Shown here: positions 1 through 7,533 of the stretch, one piece after another
Position numbering within the stretch: the first letter of the stretch is position 1
Layout: every line of letters starts with the position of its first letter
Source: Phycisphaeraceae bacterium
GTDB taxonomy: Bacteria > Planctomycetota > Phycisphaerae > Phycisphaerales > UBA1924
Assembly (NCBI GenBank): GCA_019636655.1
Contig: JAHBXB010000002.1
Location: 818,537 to 882,536, forward strand
Length of the DNA: 64,000 nucleotides
Reading direction: 5' to 3'
The notes under the pieces: model-generated
The model's input: only the letters and a program-made list of their open reading frames with translations
Told to the model about the DNA's origin: nothing
Databases searched by the model: none
Translations under genes and position numbers: made by a program

Positions 1-1754
1 ACCGGCTCGAGGGCCCGGCCGGCCATGCCCGCAAAGGAGTTGGCCCGGGCGTGGCGGTGCTCGATGCTGTCGGCCTGCGCCAGGAGTTCGGCGGCCTCGG
101 CCTCGCCGGCTTCCCCGGCGGAGGAATGCTCGACCAGGGCGGCGCGGGCCCGGAGGTCCACGGACTCCTGCGGCGGGGGGACGTGCGGGTAGGCGCTGAG
201 CCACCAGAGCACGATGCAGATGACCAGGATGTTTGTGCCCGCGTTCCTCACGAAGACCATGGCGCGGTCGTAGGTGGTGATCGCCGCGGTCCGCAGGCTG
301 GGCCGCTTGTAGGAGGGAAGTTCCAGGGCCATGGCGCGACTGGCACCCTTGAGGATCGTCCGGCGGGCCAGCAGCGCCGAGCCCACGCCCGCGGCGATGC
401 CCAGCGCGTAGCACCCGACGAACGCGAGCGCCCCCCGCACGGGCTGGTCGCGGAAGAGGATGGAGATGAGCAGCACGTAGACGGGCAGGCGTGCCGAGCA
501 GGTCATGAAGGGGGCGACGAGGATCGTCGCGAGCCGCTCCCGGCGATCGGGGATCGTGCGCGTCGCCATGATCCCGGGCAGGGCGCACGCGTGGCTGGAG
601 AGCAGCGGCACGAAGGAGTGGCCCGGGAGGCCGAAGGGGCGCAGCACGCGGTCCATGACGAACGCCGCGCGGGCGAGGTAGCCAGTGTCCTCCAGCAGTG
701 CGATGAGGAAGAAGAGCAGGCAGATCTGCGGCAGGAAGATCACGGTGGCGCCGACGCCGCGGACGATCCCGTCGGCGAGCAGTTCCCGCAGCACGCCGCC
801 GGGGATCACGCGCTTGAGCCAGTCGCCCAGGCCGGTAAAGAGCCAGTCGATGCCGTCCATCGGGTACTTGGCGAGGGCGAAGAGGGCGTAGAACACCACG
901 CCCATGATCAGCGCGAACGCGATCGACCCGAGCACCGGGTGGGTGAACGCGCGGTCCATCCGGTCCGAGAGGCTCTCGGCGCTCGCAGACCGCTGCTCGC
1001 CCGCGGGGAGCGTCGCCGCGGCGATGAAGGCGCGGTCGGCCCACTCGCGCAGGGCGGCGTCATTGGCCCCGGGGGTGATGTTGGGGATCCGGGCGCGGGC
1101 GAGCGCGGCGCGGAGATCGCCCAGGCCCTCGCCGGTGCGGGCCGAGACGTTGACCACCTCGCATCCCACGGCCTCGCCGAGCCGGGCCGGGTCGATCCGA
1201 AGACCCTGGCGGTGGGCGAGGTCGATCATGTTCACCGCGACGACCGTCGGCAGGCGGCGGCGGAGCACCTCGCCCACGAGCAGCAGGTTGCGGGCCAGGT
1301 TCGTCGCATCGATGACGACGCAGATCGCCTCCGGCGGCGCCGCGCGATCGCCCTTGGCGGCCGCCGCGCCCGCGAGGACATCGCGACAGAGCGTGGATTC
1401 GAGTTGCTCCAACTCCAGCGAGTAGACGCCGGGGAGATCGATCAGCGCGGCGTCGTGCGCGGCGGAGGGAGCCTGCCGCGGCGAAGGGTCGCAGCAGTCC
1501 GGCGACGAGGTGTCGTGCTCGATCGGATCCGACGGCGCGGGCATCGCGCGGCCGCTCCCGATCGACAGCCGCCCGAAGCGGGCCTCGACGGTCGTGCCCG
1601 GGAAGTTCGCCGTGCGGTGCCGGAGCCCGGTCAGGCGGTTGAAGAGCGTGGTCTTGCCGGTGTTGGGATTGCCGACGAGCGCGATGCGCTGCAGGCCCGT
1701 GCGGCCGGTCAGGGGATCGACGCGGGCGGGAGTGGCTGAGCCGGCTTGAGTCAT
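1..1754 (-). CDS. feoB: Ferrous iron transport protein B (FeoB), C-terminus cut by window edge
   Basis: GTP-driven inner-membrane Fe(II) importer. The N-terminal G domain is visible: the P-loop GNPNTGKTTLFN at about residues 28-39, a NFPGTT switch region, DLPGVYSL and NMIDLA. It is followed by hydrophobic membrane segments with the Feo core signatures HACALPGIMATRTI and FMTCSARLPVYVLL. About 584 residues are inside the window; the usual length is about 700-750, so the end lies beyond position 1. The ATG at 1754 is the first start before the G domain, with no strong Shine-Dalgarno. It lies 63 nt after feoA in one operon. Odd: about 25 extra residues, including Cys-Cys, sit between the switch and the DLPG motif. 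Family assignment is firm; the role of the insert is unknown. Confidence 0.95.
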   Translation of the reverse strand, partial: MTQAGSATPARVDPLTGRTGLQRIALVGNPNTGKTTLFNRLTGLRHRTANFPGTTVEARFGRLSIGSGRAMPAPSDPIEHDTSSPDCCDPSPRQAPSAAHDAALIDLPGVYSLELEQLESTLCRDVLAGAAAAKGDRAAPPEAICVVIDATNLARNLLLVGEVLRRRLPTVVAVNMIDLAHRQGLRIDPARLGEAVGCEVVNVSARTGEGLGDLRAALARARIPNITPGANDAALREWADRAFIAAATLPAGEQRSASAESLSDRMDRAFTHPVLGSIAFALIMGVVFYALFALAKYPMDGIDWLFTGLGDWLKRVIPGGVLRELLADGIVRGVGATVIFLPQICLLFFLIALLEDTGYLARAAFVMDRVLRPFGLPGHSFVPLLSSHACALPGIMATRTIPDRRERLATILVAPFMTCSARLPVYVLLISILFRDQPVRGALAFVGCYALGIAAGVGSALLARRTILKGASRAMALELPSYKRPSLRTAAITTYDRAMVFVRNAGTNILVICIVLWWLSAYPHVPPPQESVDLRARAALVEHSSAGEAGEAEAAELLAQADSIEHRHARANSFAGMAGRALEP

Positions 1755-1817
1755 GGTGGGTCAGTGACGGCCGAGCGTCGGGGGCGAGTGCCCCGCGTGG
1801 CCGCGGGCCGGGCCGGT

Positions 1818-2213
1818 TCAGGCATCGAGGAGCACGATGATCCGCTCGGCCAGCGGGCGGGCCAGGCCAATCCGGCCTCCCCCCCACAGGTCGCGGAGGG
1901 TTCCTCCCTCGCCGTCCGCCGCGTGCTCGCGGCAAACGCAGCCGAGGGCGACAATGCACGGCTGCCCGGCGCGGCAGAGCCGGATGCGGGCGGCGATCCC
2001 CAGGCCCATCGCGCGGAGCATCGAGGCGTCGTCATCGCTCAAGGCGCACTCGCAAATCGTGCCCGTCTGCCCCGGCGTGAGCGAGGCCAGCGGGGCCTGC
2101 CGACGAACGGGCCGCGCGTCAGCCTGGCCAGTGCACGCGGCGGGATTCCCGCAGCAGCCGGCGGCGGGGCTGGCTTTGTCCGAGTTTGCGGTCGCCGAGG
2201 GGTCGAGAATCAA
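1818..2213 (-). CDS. feoA: FeoA-family iron transport accessory protein
   Basis: Small cytosolic SH3-like protein that partners FeoB. After a variable, Cys-containing N-terminus the FeoA core is readable from about residue 45: LTPGQTGTI, then MLRAMGLGIAARIRL, then QPCIVAL, ending in LAERIIVLLDA. At 131 residues it is longer than a minimal FeoA (about 75-85), and the extra length lies at the N-terminus. The start is TTG at 2213, supported by GGAGG about 7 nt upstream; a later start would lose that site. It is first in the feoA-feoB operon. Two dyad sites lie just upstream and suggest iron-responsive control. Confidence 0.88.
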   Translation of the reverse strand: MILDPSATANSDKASPAAGCCGNPAACTGQADARPVRRQAPLASLTPGQTGTICECALSDDDASMLRAMGLGIAARIRLCRAGQPCIVALGCVCREHAADGEGGTLRDLWGGGRIGLARPLAERIIVLLDA

Positions 2214-2242
2214 AGGGAACCTCCGGGTGCGATCGTACCCCT

Positions 2243-2255
2243 ATTGAGACTCAAT
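2243..2255. promoter_or_regulatory. Candidate metal-regulator box upstream of feoA
   Basis: ATTGAGACTCAAT is a 6-1-6 inverted repeat with perfect arms, 30 nt upstream of the feoA start. Its TTGAGA/TCTCAA half-sites resemble those of Fur-family boxes. The position between gene and upstream region fits an operator; the regulator is inferred, not shown. Confidence 0.45.
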
Positions 2256-2278
2256 CGCAAAGGAGAGCCGTGCGGGCC

Positions 2279-2304
2279 TATACAGGACTATATTGTCCAG
2301 TATA
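2279..2304. promoter_or_regulatory. 26-bp imperfect palindrome upstream of feoA
   Basis: The core GGACTATATTGTCC is flanked by TATAC on the left and GTATA on the right. 22 of 26 positions are symmetric, and the four mismatches are placed symmetrically. It is AT-rich within very GC-rich DNA and lies about 66-91 nt upstream of feoA, so it is a strong operator candidate. The shape (outer TATAC/GTATA, inner GGAC/GTCC) could suit an Rrf2-type or other metal/Fe-S regulator; this is inference. Confidence 0.55.
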
Positions 2305-2607
2305 TCGCGGAGGTGACGCGGTGCAAGGCGGCAAGCGGGACGGCGAGCCGGTGGATAACTGGACGCAGGTCGGACGCCCGGATCGCCGCGCACCCGGAGG
2401 TTCGGTAATGCCGTGGTTCCCGGCGAGCGGGATCGGCCCAGCCCCGACAACCGGGCGGGTCGGTGGGTTCGGTCGAGTCGGGACGTGGCGGGTGGCGGTC
2501 GCAGTTCGCATCTTCTTCCGTGCTGGTCCGCGGCGGCTTGGCCGTGGGGTGGCGGTTCGGGCGGGTGGGGGCCGGTGTCCACGGAGGGACGCCGAACAGG
2601 AGGCCGA

Positions 2608-3039
2608 ATGGTGGGTGACTTTCTACCGCAAAGCGTGGTCGAGGATGCCCTTGTCTTTGCTGAGGAGGACCAGGGGGTGATGGTGGCGAGCATCGGATGC
2701 CAGACGGTGCGGGAGTGGCAGGCGGCGATGATCCGCGGGCGGCTTGAGCAGGTGGCGGGGGCATGCGCGGGGCGCGTCGCGCTCTCGCTGGCGGGGGTCA
2801 CCGGGGTGGGCTCGGCGTTCGTGCGGGACCTCATCAGGCTGACGGATCACTGCAGCACCCTCGGGGGGAGACTGGTTCTGTACTCGCTCTCGAGCGAGGT
2901 GCAGGCCCTGTTCAAGACCGCGGGGTTTGATCAGAAGTTGCACATGGCCCAGACGCGCGAGGAGGCGATCAGCGCCGTGACGAGCGGCGCCCGCCGGCGC
3001 GGGTTCTTCGGGAGATTGATGGGGCGTCACGCCGCGTGA
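2608..3039 (+). CDS. STAS-domain protein (anti-sigma-factor-antagonist-like)
   Basis: A 143-residue cytosolic protein made almost entirely of a STAS fold: a strand around GVMVASIG, a helix, the strand RVALSLAGVTGVGSAFVRDL carrying the loop where SpoIIAA-type proteins are phosphorylated (here GVGSA), then GGRLVLYSLSSEVQALFKTAGF, typical of the last strand and helix. A basic tail follows (RRRGFFGRLMGR). The ATG at 2608 has AGGAGG four nt upstream; the frame stays open further 5' but that part is not STAS-like. No partner kinase or phosphatase is adjacent. It probably acts in partner-switching signalling. Its 3' end overlaps the converging gene by 13 nt. Confidence 0.78.
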   Translation: MVGDFLPQSVVEDALVFAEEDQGVMVASIGCQTVREWQAAMIRGRLEQVAGACAGRVALSLAGVTGVGSAFVRDLIRLTDHCSTLGGRLVLYSLSSEVQALFKTAGFDQKLHMAQTREEAISAVTSGARRRGFFGRLMGRHAA

Positions 3040-3527
3040 TGATCGCGCCGGCGGCGCGCAGCGCCCAGGAGCATGGCGGCCCCGAGGGCCGCGGCGGCGC
3101 CCGGCGCCGGGACGAGGGTGAACGCTCCGCCCGGCTGCCCGCTGGCGTCCGCGGCGGAGGCGTACTGCCAGACCACCGATGCATGAAGGGGGCGGGCCGT
3201 CAAGCCGGCGCTGGAAGTCACCTGCGTCCACACCGACGTGTCGACTCCGGTGTGCAGCAGCGTGATGGCGCGCCCGGTGCAGATCGCGAAGGCGAACTCC
3301 GCGGGGAGGTCGGAGTCAGGGCGGCTCAGCACGGGGGGCTCGGCGGGTGCTTGTGTTGCCGGCTGCACCGAGGCGCCGTCATCGCCGTTCAGGCCGGCGG
3401 GTTCGAGAAGCTCGGGAGCGAGCCAGCGGCTGGTTGGCGCGGGCGCGGAGGCCGCGACGAGCGGTGGAGTCGTGGCGGACGACTGCGGCGCGGCGAGGAC
3501 CAGCGTTGCGATGACAAGCGTTGCCAT
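3027..3527 (-). CDS. Secreted protein with PEP-CTERM-like C-terminal sorting signal
   Basis: A 166-residue protein of unknown function. It has a hydrophobic N-terminal signal (MATLVIATLVLAAPQSSA) and ends in the tripartite pattern of PEP-CTERM-type sorting tags: VPAPG, then a hydrophobic Ala/Leu segment, then ARRRR. In known systems such tags direct proteins to an exosortase for export and processing. The middle is Ala/Pro-rich and contains one pair of Cys/His candidates but no recognisable domain. The ATG at 3527 has AAGGAGG upstream, whereas the longer open frame upstream lacks a signal peptide. No exosortase gene is in this window. Confidence 0.7.
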   Translation of the reverse strand: MATLVIATLVLAAPQSSATTPPLVAASAPAPTSRWLAPELLEPAGLNGDDGASVQPATQAPAEPPVLSRPDSDLPAEFAFAICTGRAITLLHTGVDTSVWTQVTSSAGLTARPLHASVVWQYASAADASGQPGGAFTLVPAPGAAAALGAAMLLGAARRRRDHHAA

Positions 3528-3731
3528 GAGAGCCTCCTTCGAGGGGTCGGCCGCGTCGGAGCGCGCCGGCCCGCACGAGTTGTCTCTCTGCCCGTCTCTC
3601 TCTGGCGTGGTGAGCGGTCGCGCGATGGTTGCATGGCGCGATGCGGCTCGCTCCATGCTACCCGCGGGCGGAGGGAACACAAGGCCCTGGCTGGGGATTG
3701 AGGAGGCGAACCGGGGTCCGAAAACCTCGAT

Positions 3732-4985
3732 TCAGCCGGCAGAGCCGACGAGGGCGGCATTGGTGGGGAACCGCTGGAGCGCGGCGAGGAGCTGCTCGAC
3801 CTGCATCGGCGGCGGCATGGCCATCAGGCGGCGCCGCAGGGCGGAGACGGTCTTGAGTTCCGTCTCCTCCATCAGCAGGTTCTCCTTGCGGGTGCCGCTG
3901 GCGGCGAGGTTGATCGCCGGGAAGAGGCGCCGCTCGGAGATCTTGCGGTCGAGGATCAGCTCCATGTTGCCCGTGCCCTTGAACTCCTCGAAAATCAACT
4001 GGTCGCCCTGCGAGCCGGTGTCGACCAGGCACGAGGCGATGATCGTCAGGCTGCCGGCCTCCTCGGTATTGCGGGCGGCGCCGAAGATCTGCTTGGGGAC
4101 TTCGAGGGCTCGGGAATCGATGCCGCCCGACATGGTTCGGCCGCTGGAGGCATGACGGCGCGAGCGGTTGAACGCCCGGCCCAGCCGCGTGAGCGAGTCG
4201 AGCATCATCACCACGTGGCGCCCCGCCTCGACCGCCCGCTTGCAGCGGTCGATCGTGGTGGTCGCGATGGCGATGTGCTGCTCGACATCGTTGTCGTTGC
4301 TCGAGGCGACCACCTGGCAGCGCGACGGGGCGACCGTCGCCGTCAGACCCGGCGGATCGTCGCCGCCGGCCGACGCGGCGGAGGTGGACGCCAGCACTTC
4401 GTCGAACGTCCGCCGGAAGTCGGTGACCTCCTCCGGTCGCTCGTCCACCAGCAGCAGCACGACCTCGACGTCGTGGTGGTTCCGCAGGATCGCGGTCGCG
4501 ATGTCCTTGAGCAGCGTCGTCTTGCCCGCCTTGGGGGGCGAGACGATGAGCCCGCGCTGGCCGCGGCCAATGGGGCAGAACAGGTCGATGAGCCGGCAGG
4601 AGGGCGGGCAGCCGGGGTACTCAAGGGTGAGGCGGGGCTGAGGATCGATCGAGGTCAGGTCGCCGAACGCCTTGCAGGAGGAGAACTCGCCGGGGGCCAT
4701 CCCCTCGATCTCGATGAACTGCTCAACGACGGGTCGGGGCGGGCCCTGCTGCCCGCGGTTGCGGCCGCGCCGGCGGCGGCGCGATCGTCGCACCGCGACC
4801 TCGACCTTCACCCGCAGACCGTCGCGGAGCTTGTACCGCTCGCCCCAGACCAGCGGAACGAAGGGGTCGTCGTCGCGCGTGACCACCCGGGACCCGTTGA
4901 GTTGCCGCACTCGGCCCTCGGCGCGCACCGGCCACTCCAGGATGCCCGACAACGTCACCACGCTGTTCGTGTCGTTCAGATGCAT
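3732..4985 (-). CDS. rho: Transcription termination factor Rho
   Basis: Hexameric RNA-dependent ATPase that ends transcription. The cold-shock-like RNA-binding domain is at about residues 10-70 (SGILEW, GERYKLRDG). The ATPase domain has Walker A SPPKAGKTTLL, VVLLLVDERPEEVTDF, Walker B HVVMMLDSLTRLGRAFN, and the GTGNMELILDR and RRLFPAINLAASGTRKE signatures. About 417 residues matches E. coli Rho, but the N-terminal helical Rho_N domain is absent or very short. A Ser/Ala/Gly-rich insert of about 20 residues follows DEVLAST. The start could also be GTG at 4991. It is a single gene, divergent from ptsI. Confidence 0.95.
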   Translation of the reverse strand: MHLNDTNSVVTLSGILEWPVRAEGRVRQLNGSRVVTRDDDPFVPLVWGERYKLRDGLRVKVEVAVRRSRRRRRGRNRGQQGPPRPVVEQFIEIEGMAPGEFSSCKAFGDLTSIDPQPRLTLEYPGCPPSCRLIDLFCPIGRGQRGLIVSPPKAGKTTLLKDIATAILRNHHDVEVVLLLVDERPEEVTDFRRTFDEVLASTSAASAGGDDPPGLTATVAPSRCQVVASSNDNDVEQHIAIATTTIDRCKRAVEAGRHVVMMLDSLTRLGRAFNRSRRHASSGRTMSGGIDSRALEVPKQIFGAARNTEEAGSLTIIASCLVDTGSQGDQLIFEEFKGTGNMELILDRKISERRLFPAINLAASGTRKENLLMEETELKTVSALRRRLMAMPPPMQVEQLLAALQRFPTNAALVGSAG

Positions 4986-5338
4986 GCGCACGACGGCGGC
5001 AAGGCGCAGCCGTCCGATCCGAGATCGATGTCGTCCACCCCGCCTCCCCAGGACCCCGTCCCCCGATTCCTCCTTGAATCCGGTCCAGAAACCCCATGGG
5101 CCCGGGCGCCACTGGCCCGGCCTTCCCCTCCTCCCGTGTCCTCATCATACGCGATGAACGGGCCCGCGGCAGGTGGGGATCAAGGGCCGTTTGGCTATCA
5201 TCGACCCGAGGGGATTGCCGCGTGCATCGCTCGTGCGGGTACCGGCGGTCTGCCCCCGTGCGGGAAACCCCCAGCCCGCCTGGATCTGCGTTGTCGTATG
5301 CGCCCGGTGCAGGCGTGTCTGACCGGGCCGGAGACGGA
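4986..5338. other. Divergent intergenic region rho / PTS enzyme I
   Basis: About 350 nt separating two divergently read genes, so it should hold both promoters. I see no clear sigma-70 hexamers, dyad or terminator, and the open frames crossing it lack coding-like character. Confidence 0.5.
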
Positions 5339-7129
5339 ATGGAGTCGATCAAGGGCATCGCGGTTTCGCCCGGCGTGATTATCGGGCGGGTGTTCATCCT
5401 CGACGACGAGCACGCCCGGATTGCGCGCCGGACCGTCCCGCCGGAGGCGACAGGCCGGGAGATCCAGCGGCTCGACGCCGCGATGGACCGGTCGGTGGTC
5501 GAGCTGGCCCAGCTCAAGGACCAGACGCGGGTCGAACTCGGCGAGGAAGCGGCCAAGATCTTCGCGTTCCACCTCGGGATGCTCTGCGACCCATCGCTGA
5601 CCACGCCGATGAAGGCGATGATCCAGACCCAGCGCGTCACCGCGGAATACGCGGCGTGGCGGACGATGGCGGATCTGGCCCACCGGTTCGAGTCGATGCC
5701 CAACGTGGCGTTCAAGACCAAGGTCGACGACGTGCGGGACCTCTCGTCCCGCGTGCTGCGGCACCTGATCGGCGAGCACTCGAGCCGCCTCAAGGACCTG
5801 GACCACCGGGCGGTGGTGGTGGCCCGCGACCTGACGCCGTCGCAGGCGGCGATGTTCGACCGCAGCCACGTGATCGGGTTCGCGACCGACTTCGGCGGGC
5901 CGACGTCGCACACCGCGATCTTCGCCCGGGCCCTGGGCATCCCCGCCGTGGTGGGGTGCGGCACCATCACGGACCTGGCCTCGGATGGCACCCCGATCGT
6001 CATCGACGGCGACCGGGGCGTGGTGATCCTCGACCCGACCGAGGAGCAGATCGCCGAGTACACCTCGACGATCGAGCAGCAGAAGCTCTTCCGGCTTACG
6101 CTGGCGGACCTGTCGTCGCTCCCTTCCGTCACCCGGGACGGGGTGGACATCGAGCTGCTGGCCAACATCGAGTTCCCCGAGGAGGTCCCGATCGCGGTCG
6201 ATTGCGGCGCGACGGGCGTGGGGCTGTACCGCACGGAATACCTGTACCTGACGTCCACCCGCGAGCCCACGGAGACCGACCACTACGAGGCGTACGCCAA
6301 GGCGGTGTCGCTGCTCGGCGGACGGACGCTGACCATCCGAACCGTGGACCTGGGGGCGGACAAGTACACCCAGCAGCGGGCCCAGACCCCCGAGCGGAAC
6401 CCCTTCCTGGGCCTGCGGTCGATCCGCTACTGCCTCCAGTCACTGCCCATGTTCCGCACGCAGCTGCGGGCGATTCTGCGGGCTTCGGCGCACGGGCCGA
6501 TCAAGATCATGTTCCCGCTGATCACGACGGTGGGCGAGCTGCGGCAGGCCAAGTTCCTGCTCAACGACGTGATGGAGGACCTGGACGAGGAGGGCATCGC
6601 CTACGACCGCAACGTGCCGGTGGGGATGATGGTCGAGGTGCCCGCCGCGGCCCTGATGGCCGACACGTTCGCCCGCGAGTCGGAGTTCTTCTCGATCGGG
6701 ACCAACGACCTGGTGCAGTACACCCTGGCGGTGGACCGGACCAACGAGCGAGTCGCCGCGATGTACAACCCGGCCCACCCGGCGGTGATCCAGTTGATCC
6801 AGATGGTGGTCAAGGCCGCCCGGAGCGCCCGCGGGCACGCCCACCAGGGGTCGGGCCCTGGGATCCCGGTCTCCTGCTGCGGTGAATCGGCCGGGGACCT
6901 GGGCTTTGCAATGTTGCTGATCGGGCTGGGTTTGCGTACGCTGTCGGTGACCAGTTCCAGCATCCCGCCCCTGAAGCGGCTGGTGCGGTCGGTCACGGTG
7001 GCGAACTGCGAGGAGATCGCCGAGAAGGCGTTGTCGCTCGATTCGGATACAGCGGTTGCCGCGTTCCTGCGGAACCAGGCACGAAAGACACTTCCCGAGG
7101 CGTTCGACGGGCGTTCCGCCGAGTACTAG
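5339..7129 (+). CDS. ptsP: Phosphoenolpyruvate-protein phosphotransferase (PTS enzyme I)
   Basis: Transfers phosphate from PEP to HPr. The domain order is complete in 596 residues: N-terminal HPr-binding/phospho-His domain with the active-site His in GGPTSHTAI (about residue 190), swivel region GIPAVVG and VIDGDRGVV, then the PEP-binding TIM barrel with GLYRTEYL, RTVDLGADK, GLRSIRYCL, GMMVEVPAA, FFSIGTNDLVQYTLAVDR and the catalytic Cys near the end (VSCCGESAGD). The ATG at 5339 follows GGAGACGG. No HPr or EII gene lies nearby, so it may serve a regulatory PTS. ptsI is an equally good symbol; there is no GAF domain, so it is not PtsP in the strict enterobacterial sense. Confidence 0.93.
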   Translation: MESIKGIAVSPGVIIGRVFILDDEHARIARRTVPPEATGREIQRLDAAMDRSVVELAQLKDQTRVELGEEAAKIFAFHLGMLCDPSLTTPMKAMIQTQRVTAEYAAWRTMADLAHRFESMPNVAFKTKVDDVRDLSSRVLRHLIGEHSSRLKDLDHRAVVVARDLTPSQAAMFDRSHVIGFATDFGGPTSHTAIFARALGIPAVVGCGTITDLASDGTPIVIDGDRGVVILDPTEEQIAEYTSTIEQQKLFRLTLADLSSLPSVTRDGVDIELLANIEFPEEVPIAVDCGATGVGLYRTEYLYLTSTREPTETDHYEAYAKAVSLLGGRTLTIRTVDLGADKYTQQRAQTPERNPFLGLRSIRYCLQSLPMFRTQLRAILRASAHGPIKIMFPLITTVGELRQAKFLLNDVMEDLDEEGIAYDRNVPVGMMVEVPAAALMADTFARESEFFSIGTNDLVQYTLAVDRTNERVAAMYNPAHPAVIQLIQMVVKAARSARGHAHQGSGPGIPVSCCGESAGDLGFAMLLIGLGLRTLSVTSSSIPPLKRLVRSVTVANCEEIAEKALSLDSDTAVAAFLRNQARKTLPEAFDGRSAEY

Positions 7130-7503
7130 GCCACGGGAAACAAGACGATCGGTCGGCGCCCAGGGCGGCTGGCCGGAACGAACCTCGGGCTCCGCGGATC
7201 CGCGGCGCGCGGATCAGCCGCATGGCTGCTCCCGCCGCGGGCCGGTATTCGGAGCCAGCATCGAGCGCCCCCGGGCCGTGCCGCGCGACTTTCGCGGCGG
7301 GCGGGCGGGAGCGGGACCGCACCCCGAACGGGCGCTGGTCCGGGCGCACGAGGGCGAGGCCTTCCGCCGTCAACCAATCGGGGCGCCGCCCGGGACTTTC
7401 CCCGGACAGCGGTTGACTACCTCCGTCCAGAACGATCCTTCAACAGCCGCCGCGACGCGGGTGCGATCTCATCGCCCGCCGGCGCACCATTGCGGGATCT
7501 CCA
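7130..7503. other. Long leader/intergenic region before the RNase E/G gene
   Basis: About 370 nt without a credible gene. It is very GC-rich, with several possible stems, and ends in the hairpin annotated next. A TTGACT at about 7414 could be a -35 box but has no good -10 partner. A long leader is notable because RNase E genes are autoregulated through their leaders in some bacteria. Confidence 0.4.
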
Positions 7504-7522
7504 GGCGGGCCGCGGGCCCGCC
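7504..7522 (+). promoter_or_regulatory. Hairpin abutting the ribosome-binding site of the RNase E/G gene
   Basis: GGCGGGCCGCGGGCCCGCC folds into a perfect 8-bp all-GC stem with a 3-nt loop. It ends one base before the Shine-Dalgarno-like GAAAGGTG and 11 nt before the ATG. There is no U-run, so it is not a terminator. A translational control element is inferred from position. Confidence 0.5.
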
Positions 7523-7533
7523 GAAAGGTGACC

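Noticed and set aside
51-1739. 562-codon plus-strand open frame opposite feoB
   Set aside because: Composition is Gly/Arg/Glu/Ala-rich with no domain; it is the antisense shadow of a clear FeoB in GC-rich DNA.
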